Source: Sphingomonas japonica (GTDB lineage Bacteria; Pseudomonadota; Alphaproteobacteria; Sphingomonadales; Sphingomonadaceae). Taken from it: 64,000 nt of DNA. Positions 30,203 through 41,886 of this stretch are shown here, piece by piece. Where the stretch lies: NCBI RefSeq assembly GCF_006346325.1, contig NZ_VDYR01000001.1:1302001-1366000 (forward strand), written 5' to 3'. Position numbers and translations under genes: made by a program. The notes beneath the pieces were generated by a model that had not been told where the DNA came from, did no database searches, and saw only the letters and a list, made by a program, of their open reading frames with translations. Within the stretch, counting starts at the first letter, position 1, and each line of letters begins with the position of its first letter.

Positions 30203-30397
30203 CCTCGCGTGAAAGCAAGTTGTGGCACACTTGCCAAGCCCCTGCGACGCTTGCGTCATATGCATGTCACATGCTGAACGCAGGTGTTCAAAAATATGTT
30301 GCGTCGGGCTTGTAATGCTGCAACTGCGAACCGACCTTTCGGCCAGATGAACAAAAAGGCGTACGCAATGACGGCGCAATCGACAGGGACTCAAGCG

Positions 30398-31606
30398 ATG
30401 CGAAACCCGATAAAGGCAGTGGCGATGGCGTCGCTGGCCAGCCTGCTGGCGGCTTGCGGCGGCGGCGGCGAGCAGCAGGGCCAGGGCGCTCCGCCGCCTC
30501 CGCAGGTCAACGTCGCGGTCCCGCTTCAGCGCGATGTCGTCGATTGGGACGAATATACCGGCCGGTTCGAGGCGATCCAGGATGTCGAGGTACGCCCGCG
30601 CGTGTCGGGACAGATCGACAGCGTAAATTTCAACAGCGGCCAGTCGGTCCGCCAGGGCGCGGTGCTGTTCACCATCGACCCGCGCCCGTACCGTGCCGCG
30701 CTCGGCCAAGCGCGCGCGCAGGTTTCGCGCGCCAACGCCACGCTCGCCAATGCCCGGTCTGAACTGGCGCGCGCCCAGAAGCTGCTCGATGCGCAGGCGG
30801 TCAGCCGCGAGGAATTCGAGCAGAAGCAGGCCGATGTCCGCACCGCCGCCGCCGATGTCGCCGCGGCGCGCGCGGCGCAGGACGAGGCCGAGCTCAACCT
30901 GTCGTTTACCACCGTCCGCGCTCCGGTTTCGGGCCGCGTCTCCGATCGCCGCATCAGCCGCGGCAATTACGTCGCGGAAGGCGAGACCGTGCTGACCCGC
31001 GTCGTGTCGGTCAGTCCGATCTGGTTCACCTTTGACGGGGCGGAAAGCTTCTACCTCAAATATCGTCGGCAGGATGCCACTGGCGAGCGCGGCTCGTCGC
31101 GCGACACCGCCAATCCGGTCGAGATCCAGCTGGCTGACGAGAGCGGCTGGAACTGGCGTGGACGCATGGATTTCGTCGACAATGCCATCGATCCGAACTC
31201 GGGCACGATCCGCGCGCACGCCGTCATCCAGAATCCCGACGGCTTCCTGACGCCCGGCATGTTCGGCCGCGCGCGGCTGCTCGGTTCGGGCACCTATCGC
31301 GCGATGCTGGTGCCCGAGGAATCGGTCGTGACCGATCAGGCGCGCAAGCTCGTCTACGTCGTCGGCAAGGACGGCAAGGTGGCACCGCGACCGGTCGTCA
31401 CCGGACCACCGGTCGAGGGTCTGCGCGTCGTCAAGCAAGGGCTCGCACCGACCGACCGGGTCGTCATCACCGGCATCACCGCGCTTCAGCCGGGCATGCC
31501 GGTACAGGCGAAGTTGGTGAAGATGCAGCCGCGCGCCGAGAATACCGCGCCCGTGTCGCGGCCGGTGTCGGCGCCGCCCGCAGCCGAAGCGGCCCCGGCG
31601 AACTGA
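30398..31606 (+). CDS. RND periplasmic adaptor lipoprotein (AcrA/MexA type)
   Basis: This 402-residue membrane-fusion protein bridges the inner-membrane pump and outer-membrane channel. The signal MRNPIKAVAMASLASLLAAC ends in an LAAC lipobox, so the protein is anchored in the inner membrane. A lipoyl half (YTGRFEAIQDVEVRPRVSG) is followed by an alanine-rich coiled-coil hairpin (about 75-160), the second lipoyl half (TVRAPVSGRVSDRRISRG) and the beta-barrel domain. The start at 30398 has GGGA nine bases upstream and begins the signal peptide; ATGs at 30347 and 30368 are in frame but lack this. The permease starts two bases after its stop codon. Confidence 0.93.
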   Translation: MRNPIKAVAMASLASLLAACGGGGEQQGQGAPPPPQVNVAVPLQRDVVDWDEYTGRFEAIQDVEVRPRVSGQIDSVNFNSGQSVRQGAVLFTIDPRPYRAALGQARAQVSRANATLANARSELARAQKLLDAQAVSREEFEQKQADVRTAAADVAAARAAQDEAELNLSFTTVRAPVSGRVSDRRISRGNYVAEGETVLTRVVSVSPIWFTFDGAESFYLKYRRQDATGERGSSRDTANPVEIQLADESGWNWRGRMDFVDNAIDPNSGTIRAHAVIQNPDGFLTPGMFGRARLLGSGTYRAMLVPEESVVTDQARKLVYVVGKDGKVAPRPVVTGPPVEGLRVVKQGLAPTDRVVITGITALQPGMPVQAKLVKMQPRAENTAPVSRPVSAPPAAEAAPAN

Positions 31607-31607
31607 C

Positions 31608-34828
<3,221 letters not shown>

Positions 34829-34832
<4 letters not shown>

Positions 34833-36298
34833 AGCGCCTTTCCGTCATCGCGCTGGGATTGATGGCATCGGCGTGCGCCGTCGGCCCCGACTATGCACCC
34901 CCCTCGACCCCTGGCGGCAGCGTCGCCACCGGCGGCTTTGCCGAAGCGCAGGCAAACGCCGCCGTCAGCCAGGCTCCGCTGCCCGACGCCTGGTGGCGGC
35001 TATATGACGATCCCGCGATCGACCGGCTGGTGACCGAGGCGCTGACCTACAATACCGATGTGCGCCAGGCCGCAGCGAATTTGAGGCGCGCGCGCGCAGT
35101 GCTGTCGGAGGCGCGCGGCGCGCGGCTGCCGACCACCGACCTGTCGGCGCAATATACGCGCAGCCGCACCGGCGGGAACAGCATCAACGCGCAAGGGTTC
35201 GGCGTACCCGGTGGCACCACCATCCCCTCGTTCGAGAACGACCTGTTCTCGCTCGGCTTCGACGCATCGTACGAGCTCGACCTGTTCGGACGCGTCGGGC
35301 GTTCGATCGAGGCAGCCAATGCCGATACCGCATCGGCCGCGGCACAGCTCGACGCGGCGCGCACCTCGGTGGCGGCGGAGACGGCGCGCGCCTATGCGCA
35401 GGTCTGTTCAAATTCGGCGCAGGCGATCGTGGCGCGCGACACGATCCGGTTGCAGCAGCAGACTGTCGATCTCACCCGCCGTCTGTTCGAGGCTGGGCGC
35501 GGCCAGCGCCGCGACCTGGAACGCGCAACGGCGCTACTCGCACAGACCGAGGCCGATCTGCCCGGTCTCGAGGCGGAGCGCCGCGCCGCGCTCTACGCGC
35601 TGGCGACGCTGACCGGCAAGCCGCCGGCGGAGATCGATGCGGTCGCTGCCGCCTGCACGACGCCGCCACGCGTTGCCGAGGTCTTGCCGGTCGGCGACGG
35701 TGCCGCGCTGATCGCCCGCCGCCCCGATGTTCGCGCTGCCGAGCGCCAGCTGGCCGCCGACACCGCGCGGATCGGCGTCGCCACCGCCGCGCTCTATCCG
35801 AACATCTCGCTATTGGGCGGGGTCAACCTCACCTCGGTCGCCGCCGACAATCTGATCGACGACGATTCGTTCGGCTTTTCGCTTGGCCCCCTGATCTCGT
35901 GGAGCTTTCCGAATGTGACCGCAGCGCGCGCACGCATCCGCCAGTCGGAAGCCACCGCGGAAGGATCGCTCGCCGCGTTCGACGGCGTGGTGCTGACGGC
36001 GCTGCGCGAAGTCGAGCAGGCGCTGGCACGCTATGCCGGCGAATTGACCCGTAATCGCGCGCTGGTGCGTGCCGAGCGCGCGTCGAGCGAGGCGGCGCGG
36101 CTGTCCAAGCTGCGGTTCGATTACGGCGCAGAGAGCTTCCTGCAGCTGATCGAATCCGAACAGGAGCGCGCCCAGAACCGGGCCGCTCTGGCTGCCTCGA
36201 ACGCGGTGCTTTCGGATGCGCAGGTCACGCTGTTCAAGGCGCTCGGCGGTGGCTGGGCGGATGCGCCCGAGCCGGTACGGCGCGAGAGCGCCGGCTGA
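34829..36298 (+). CDS. Outer-membrane efflux lipoprotein, NodT family
   Basis: This 489-residue channel completes the second RND pump. The signal MKRLSVIALGLMASAC gives a lipoprotein with Cys16. The mature start AVGPDYAPPSTPGGS and the duplicated outer-membrane efflux domains (WWRLYDDPAIDRLVTEAL; LIARRPDVRAAERQLAADTA) are those of OprM/NodT proteins. It overlaps the permease stop by four bases, so all three parts are translated from one message. The gene ends about 25 bases before the convergent otsA. Confidence 0.95.
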
Positions 36299-36322
36299 TG
36301 TCGATCGCGCCGTTTCCGGCGT

Positions 36323-37711
36323 TCAGGCATCGACCTTTGCTGGCGCCATCAGCGCATCGGTAAACTTCTTGCGCCACCAGATGACGTCCTCGCCTTCGAC
36401 ATTGTCCATCATCGTGCGCCAGCGGGCGATACGTTCGTCGCGATCCATCTTGAGCGCCTGGACGATCGCGTCGGACATCTCCTCGGCGCTGTAGGGATTG
36501 ATCAACACCGCCCCGCCTTCCAATTGCGCCGCCGCGCCGGCGAAGCGCGACAGGATCAGCACGCCTGGATCGGCCGGGTCCTGCGCCGCGACATATTCCT
36601 TTGCGACCAGGTTCATGCCATCGCGCAGCGGCGTCACCAGCCCAATGCGCGCAGCGCGATAGATGCCGGCGAGCTGGTCGCGCGGATAGCCCTGATTGAC
36701 GTAGCGGATCGGTACCCAGTCGACATCGGCATAGGCGCCGTTGATCCGCCCCGACAATCCTTCCAGCGTCGCGCGAATCTTGCGATAGCTCTCGACCGCG
36801 CCGCGCGAAGGGGGTGCGATCTGGAGCAGGAACACTTCCTTGCGCTCTTCGGGATGTTCCTGAAGGAAGCGCTCATATCCCAGGAAGCGCTCCTCCAGCC
36901 CCTTGGAATAGTCGAGCCGATCGACCCCGACGATCAGGTCGCGTCCGACCGCGCTGTCGCGCATCCGGCGATAGGCGAGCCGCGCGGTCGGCGATTTCGA
37001 TGCGGCGACGAACTCGGTGGTGTCGATGCCGATCGGCGCGGCCATCACCTGCAACTGGCGACCGTCCAGGGTCAGGACATCCCCGTCGAGTTGGGCGCCG
37101 AGATCGTCGATCGCATAGTCGCAGAAGCTGTCGAGCCATTCCTGGGTGTGAAAGCCGATCACGTCGTACGCAAACAGCGTCCGCACCAGCTCTGCCGCTT
37201 CGGGCAATGCGCCGAGCAGACGGCGCGGCGGCCAGGGGATGTGGAGGAAGAAGCCGATACGGTTGTCGCATCCCCGCTCGCGCAGCGACTGGCCGAGCGG
37301 GAACATGTGATAGTCCTGGATCCAGATCACGTCGCTCGGCTGGACCAGCGGGCGGACGGTATCGGCGAAGCGATCGTTGACCCGCTGATATCCGCCCGCG
37401 AAGCCGCGTTCATATTCCGCAAGGTCGATACGATAGTGAAACAACGGCCACAGCGTGCGATTGGCATAGCCGTTATAATATTCGTCGACGTCCTGTTCCT
37501 CTAGGTCGACCATTGCCGTCGTGACGCCGCCGCCCTGCTGAAAATGGATATGCCCGTTGAACTGATCGATCGTCTCGCCGGACCAGCCGAACCAGATGCC
37601 ACCATTTTCCCGCAATGCCGCCGACAGCGCGACCGCCAACCCGCCTTGCGCCCCCGAATGCGAGTCCTTGGGTGCGGAAACACGGTTGGAAATGATGATC
37701 AGGCGGCTCAA
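36323..37711 (-). CDS. otsA: Trehalose-6-phosphate synthase OtsA
   Basis: This 462-residue GT20 enzyme makes trehalose-6-phosphate from UDP-glucose and glucose-6-phosphate. It begins SRLIIISNRVS and contains the N-terminal GGLAVAL loop, WIQDYHMFPLG, FFLHIPWPP, GVDRLDYSKGL and LRDGMNLVAKEYVA, all hallmark substrate-binding motifs. The start is a TTG at 37711: it gives the expected N-terminus, has GGAG nine bases upstream and overlaps the stop of the upstream GH15 gene as TTGA. A longer ATG frame from 37795 would run deep into the GH15 gene. It is the last gene of the otsB-GH15-otsA operon. Confidence 0.95.
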   Translation of the reverse strand: MSRLIIISNRVSAPKDSHSGAQGGLAVALSAALRENGGIWFGWSGETIDQFNGHIHFQQGGGVTTAMVDLEEQDVDEYYNGYANRTLWPLFHYRIDLAEYERGFAGGYQRVNDRFADTVRPLVQPSDVIWIQDYHMFPLGQSLRERGCDNRIGFFLHIPWPPRRLLGALPEAAELVRTLFAYDVIGFHTQEWLDSFCDYAIDDLGAQLDGDVLTLDGRQLQVMAAPIGIDTTEFVAASKSPTARLAYRRMRDSAVGRDLIVGVDRLDYSKGLEERFLGYERFLQEHPEERKEVFLLQIAPPSRGAVESYRKIRATLEGLSGRINGAYADVDWVPIRYVNQGYPRDQLAGIYRAARIGLVTPLRDGMNLVAKEYVAAQDPADPGVLILSRFAGAAAQLEGGAVLINPYSAEEMSDAIVQALKMDRDERIARWRTMMDNVEGEDVIWWRKKFTDALMAPAKVDA

Positions 37712-39519
37712 CGAATGGCACTCCAAGGTCTGCTGAGAAGAACGGCACAATTGATCATGCCGACAAGCGAATAGGTTTGCGGGTAATTGCCCCACAATTC
37801 GCCGGTCGCGGGGTCGATATCTTCCGACAACAGACCGGCTGCGGTACGCCGTGATAGCATTTCATCGAACAAGATACGAGCATCCGCATCACGACCGGTG
37901 AAATGCAGCGCTTCGATCAGCCAAAAAGTGCACACGTTGAACGCGGTTTCCGGCAGTCCGAAGTCATCCTCGGTGTCATAGCGCAGCATGTGCGAGCCGC
38001 GCCTTAACCCGTGTTCGACCGCCTCCAGCGTGCTGCGAAAGCGCGGGTCGTCAGGCTTGAGGAAGCGCAGGTCGAGCAGCTGGATCAGGCTGGCGTCGAG
38101 GTCGTCGCCGGAGAAGGTCGCCGACAATCGCTGCGTATCCTCGCGCCACGCCTTGTCCTCGATATTCGCGTGCATCGTATCGGCACGGTCCTGCCAGAAG
38201 GTCTGGCGATCTGGCAGGCCAAGCCGCTCTGCTGCATTGGCGAGGCGGTCGCACGCCGCCCAGCACATCGCCGCCGAATAGGTGTGGACCGATTGCCGCG
38301 TGCGCAGTTCCCACAGGCCCGCATCGGGCTTGTCGTACAGCGCCCAGGCACGCTCGCCAACGCGTTCGAGCGCTTCGAAATCCTCGTGCCCGGCCATGCG
38401 CAGCAATCGCTGGTCGAAGAAGGCCTGCACATTCGACAGGATGATCTGGCCATAGGCGTCGTGCTGGACCTGCTCATAGGCCTGGTTACCGATCCGTACC
38501 GGGCCCATGCCGCGATAGCCGGCCAGTCGCGGCGCCTGGACCTCGGTCAATTCCGCCTCCCCCAGCACGCCGTAGAGCGGCTGGATGTTACCGCCCTTGG
38601 CATCGTCGACGATGTTGCGCAGATAGCCGAGATAGCCTTCGAGCACGTCGAGCGCGCCCACGCGGTTGAGCGCCTGCACCGTGTAATAGGCGTCGCGCAC
38701 CCAGCAATAGCGATAGTCCCAGTTGCGCTGCGATCCGGCATGTTCGGGCAGCGACGTCGTCAGAGCCGCGACGATCGCGCCGGTTTCCTCGTGCTGGCAA
38801 AGCTTCAGCGTGATGGCGGAGCGGATCACCACGTCCTGCCATTCGAACGGCGTCGCGAGGCCGCGCGCCCAATGCTGCCAATGGTGCGTGGTATAGGCCA
38901 GCATCTCCTCGACCGTGGTCGCGATGTCGCCCGAAAAGCTCTCATCCGGCCCGAGGAAGAAGTGCATCGGCCGCTCGACCCGAAACGAGCGCTCGTCCTG
39001 CATCAAACCGACCGGCGCGTTGGTCGTCAGCCGCAGCTGCAGCCCGTCGAGCAGATAGCGGACATGGTTCGACCCGCTGGTCGTGACGACATTGGGATCA
39101 CCCCAGTTGCGAGTCGGGCGCAGCCGCACCCTGATCCGCGGGCTGCCCTTGATCGGGCGGACGATGCGCACGAATGACACCGGCCGATAGGTGCGTCCGA
39201 GCCGTTCAAACCGCGGACAGAAGTCGAGGATCTCGATGGAGTTGCCCCCGGCGTCGGTCAGGGTGCTGACTAGGATCGGGGTGTTGGTGCGATACTCCTG
39301 CTCGACCGAGACGCAGTCCTCGAGATCGATCGCCCAAAGCCCCACGGCATCCCCCGATGCCGGGTCGCGGCCGTCGAGGAGCGAGCAGAACAGCGGATCG
39401 CCATCGACGCGTGGAACGCATCCCCAAACGAACCGGGCAGAGCGATCGATCAGTGCGCTGACCTGGCAATTGCCGATCGGCCACAGGTCCAGCGTCGGGG
39501 TCACCGTGCAGCCGGGCAT
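37708..39519 (-). CDS. Glycoside hydrolase family 15 (glucoamylase/trehalase type)
   Basis: This 603-residue cytoplasmic enzyme has an N-terminal beta-sandwich domain (about 1-250) and an (alpha/alpha)6-barrel (about 260-600). The barrel shows QRNWDYRYCWVRDAYYTVQA, IGNQAYEQVQHDAYG and SEDIDPATGELWGNYPQTYS. The last two regions hold the probable catalytic acid pair. Relatives act as trehalases or alpha-glucosidases, and its place between otsB and otsA favours trehalose turnover. The start at 39519 is chosen because GGAGG lies four bases before it. It overlaps otsB by 19 bases and otsA by four. Confidence 0.92.
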   Translation of the reverse strand: MPGCTVTPTLDLWPIGNCQVSALIDRSARFVWGCVPRVDGDPLFCSLLDGRDPASGDAVGLWAIDLEDCVSVEQEYRTNTPILVSTLTDAGGNSIEILDFCPRFERLGRTYRPVSFVRIVRPIKGSPRIRVRLRPTRNWGDPNVVTTSGSNHVRYLLDGLQLRLTTNAPVGLMQDERSFRVERPMHFFLGPDESFSGDIATTVEEMLAYTTHHWQHWARGLATPFEWQDVVIRSAITLKLCQHEETGAIVAALTTSLPEHAGSQRNWDYRYCWVRDAYYTVQALNRVGALDVLEGYLGYLRNIVDDAKGGNIQPLYGVLGEAELTEVQAPRLAGYRGMGPVRIGNQAYEQVQHDAYGQIILSNVQAFFDQRLLRMAGHEDFEALERVGERAWALYDKPDAGLWELRTRQSVHTYSAAMCWAACDRLANAAERLGLPDRQTFWQDRADTMHANIEDKAWREDTQRLSATFSGDDLDASLIQLLDLRFLKPDDPRFRSTLEAVEHGLRRGSHMLRYDTEDDFGLPETAFNVCTFWLIEALHFTGRDADARILFDEMLSRRTAAGLLSEDIDPATGELWGNYPQTYSLVGMINCAVLLSRPWSAIR

Positions 39520-40283
39520 GCCGCCTCCAGCCATGCCAACGCCTCGGCAACGCCATCCAAGCGATAGACCGCCGCGCTGTCGCGATCCGGCCCGATCAGG
39601 ATGCCGTCACCGCCCATCGCCGAAACCGCCTCGAACCCGTCTTCGTCCGTCACGTCGTCCCCCAGAAAGATCGGGCAGCCGTCGGAAAACGGCATTTCGC
39701 CCATCAATGTCTCGATCGCGCTGCCCTTGTGCCCGCCAGCAGCGCGTACCTCGAACACCATCTTGCCGCGCTGCAACGGCAGACCGTGTGCCTGCGCCAC
39801 GGCGACCGCAAGCGCTTCGGCCTGCTTGGCGAGGTGCGGTGCCTCGCGATAATGCAGCCCGATGCCCAGCGGCTTGGACTCGACCAGAATGCCGTCGCGG
39901 CCCTCGGCGAATTCCTCGAAGCGTGCACGCACCCGCTGAAGCGCCTCGGGCGGGTCGGGCTGCTCGACGCTGCCGTCGGCGCGGGCGAATTCCAGGCCAT
40001 GGCTGCCGCTGACGACAACACCGTGGTCCGGCAGCAGGCGGGCGAGCGTGTCGACGCTGCGCCCGCTGACCAGCGCCAGACGGCCGTCGAGCGCGGACGC
40101 GAGCCGCGCCAGCAAATCACGCAGGCCCGGCGGGATCGCGACATCGTCGGGCCGGTCGGCAATTTCGACCAGCGTGCCATCGAAGTCGAGGAACAGGGTG
40201 GCGCCGCGCAGCAGGTCGGTCGGGGGGCGGAGACGCGCGGATTTTTCCGGCAACGGCCGGTCGCTCGCATCGATGTCAATCAT
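39501..40283 (-). CDS. otsB: Trehalose-6-phosphate phosphatase OtsB
   Basis: This 260-residue HAD-family phosphatase removes the phosphate from trehalose-6-phosphate. Motif I is LFLDFDGTLVEIA with the nucleophile Asp. SGRSVDTLARLLP matches motif II, and IFLGDDVTDEDGFEAV is the metal-binding motif IV. The cap domain holds GKMVFEVRAAGGHKGSAIE, the expected trehalose-recognition region with the motif III Lys. It is the first gene of the trehalose operon, upstream of GH15 and otsA. Expression under osmotic stress is usual for this pathway but no regulatory site is visible. Confidence 0.95.
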   Translation of the reverse strand: MIDIDASDRPLPEKSARLRPPTDLLRGATLFLDFDGTLVEIADRPDDVAIPPGLRDLLARLASALDGRLALVSGRSVDTLARLLPDHGVVVSGSHGLEFARADGSVEQPDPPEALQRVRARFEEFAEGRDGILVESKPLGIGLHYREAPHLAKQAEALAVAVAQAHGLPLQRGKMVFEVRAAGGHKGSAIETLMGEMPFSDGCPIFLGDDVTDEDGFEAVSAMGGDGILIGPDRDSAAVYRLDGVAEALAWLEAACPAAR

Positions 40284-40337
40284 GGCCCTAGAAGCGCCCG
40301 AGCCGCGGCAGCGTTCCGACCGGATACGGTTTTTTTG

Positions 40338-41813
40338 CTAGGCAGCGAAACGCGCTCGATTATTCGGTGCGGGGTTGGAGAACTCCATGTCCTCGTCGAT
40401 CGATCCAAAGCGGAGCGCCATCATGTCGCGCGCGTAATTCTGGTGCACGCGCCACGGCGCCTTGTCGCCCTGCCGCGGGAACCGGGAAATCCCGCGTTCG
40501 ACATAACCTGAGGAGAAATCGAGAAATGGCTCGGCGGCGATCATGCCGGTGACTCGCGGCGTCACCTGGCGCATCCCGCGCGCACGCATCGTGTTGAGCA
40601 GCCGCGCGACATAGCCGGCGGTGAGGTCGGCCTTCAGCGTCCAAGAGGCGTTGGTATAGCCGAACGACAAAGCGAGATTGGGGATGTCGGAGAACATCAT
40701 CCCCTTGTAGTTGATCGATTGCGATGCATCGACGCGAGCCCCGTCCACGGTGAGCGGGATGTCGCTCATCAACTGCAGGTCGAGACCCGTGGCGGTGACG
40801 ACGATGTCGGCGGCAAGCGTGTCCCCCGATTCGAGCGCGATGCCCTCCGGCACGAACCGCGCGATGCGATCGGTGACGACCGCGGCGCGACCGGCATTGA
40901 TCGCGTCGAACAGATCGCCGTCGGGCACGACGCACAGCCGCTGATCCCAAGGATTGTACGACGGCGTGAAATGCGTGGCGACATCATAGCCCGGGTTCAG
41001 CCGATCGCGTACCCAGCCGATCAGCCGCTGTTTCGCCTTGGCCGGCTTGCGGCGCATGAAGTTGAACGAGATCAGCCCGATGCCGACATTGCGCCAGCGG
41101 ATCGCGTGATAGGCGGCGCGCGCGGGCAGGATGCGTCGCAGCACCCTTGCCATCGCATCCTCGGACGGCAGCGCGACGACATAGCTTGGCGAGCGCTGCA
41201 GCATCGTCACGTGCACCGCCGATTTCGCCAGTTCGGGGATCAGCGTCACCGCCGTCGCGCCGCTGCCGATGACGACCACGCGCTTGCCCGCATAGTCGAG
41301 CGCTTCGGGCCAGAACTGGGGATGGACGATGGTACCGGCAAAGCTGTCGCTGCCGGCGAAGTCGGGCGTGTAGCCCTTGGCGTAATTATAATAGCCGGTG
41401 CACATGTAGAGGAAGCTGCACGTCACCTGCGATCGCCTGCCCTCGTGCTCGACCGTCACGGTCCATGTCGCGTCCAGGGTCGACCAATCGGCAGCGACGA
41501 TGCGGTGGCGGAAGCGGATGTGGCGATCGATCCCGTTCTCGCGCGCCGCTTCGCCAAGATACTCGAGGATCGAAGCGCCGTCGGTGATCGACTTGGCGCC
41601 GGTCCACGGCTTGAAGCGATAGCCCAGCGTGAACATGTCCGAATCGGACCGCACACCGGGATAGCGAAACAGGTCCCAGGTGCCGCCAATCGCGCCGCGC
41701 CCCTCGAAGATCGCATAGCTGCGATCGGGCGCGCGGGTCTTGAGATGATAGCCGGCGCCGATCCCGCTGATCCCCGCGCCCACGATCACCACGTCGAAAT
41801 GCTCGGTCGCCAT
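40338..41813 (-). CDS. Flavin monooxygenase, Baeyer-Villiger type
   Basis: This 491-residue FAD/NADPH enzyme inserts an oxygen atom into ketones or oxidises heteroatoms. The FAD motif is VVIVGAGISGIGAGYHL, and the Baeyer-Villiger fingerprint F-x-G-x3-H-x3-W-P is present as FAGTIVHPQFWP. The NADPH motif is VVVIGSGATAVTLIPEL. The start at 41813 has GGAGGG seven bases upstream; the frame is open 19 codons further. It is monocistronic, between the trehalose operon and tamB. The substrate is unknown. Confidence 0.92.
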   Translation of the reverse strand: MATEHFDVVIVGAGISGIGAGYHLKTRAPDRSYAIFEGRGAIGGTWDLFRYPGVRSDSDMFTLGYRFKPWTGAKSITDGASILEYLGEAARENGIDRHIRFRHRIVAADWSTLDATWTVTVEHEGRRSQVTCSFLYMCTGYYNYAKGYTPDFAGSDSFAGTIVHPQFWPEALDYAGKRVVVIGSGATAVTLIPELAKSAVHVTMLQRSPSYVVALPSEDAMARVLRRILPARAAYHAIRWRNVGIGLISFNFMRRKPAKAKQRLIGWVRDRLNPGYDVATHFTPSYNPWDQRLCVVPDGDLFDAINAGRAAVVTDRIARFVPEGIALESGDTLAADIVVTATGLDLQLMSDIPLTVDGARVDASQSINYKGMMFSDIPNLALSFGYTNASWTLKADLTAGYVARLLNTMRARGMRQVTPRVTGMIAAEPFLDFSSGYVERGISRFPRQGDKAPWRVHQNYARDMMALRFGSIDEDMEFSNPAPNNRARFAA

Positions 41814-41886
41814 ATCCGGTCCCTCCACGATACCGGCTATTCGATTTCGCTTTGAAACGGAAGCGGCCATGCCGCGCGACGATCGG

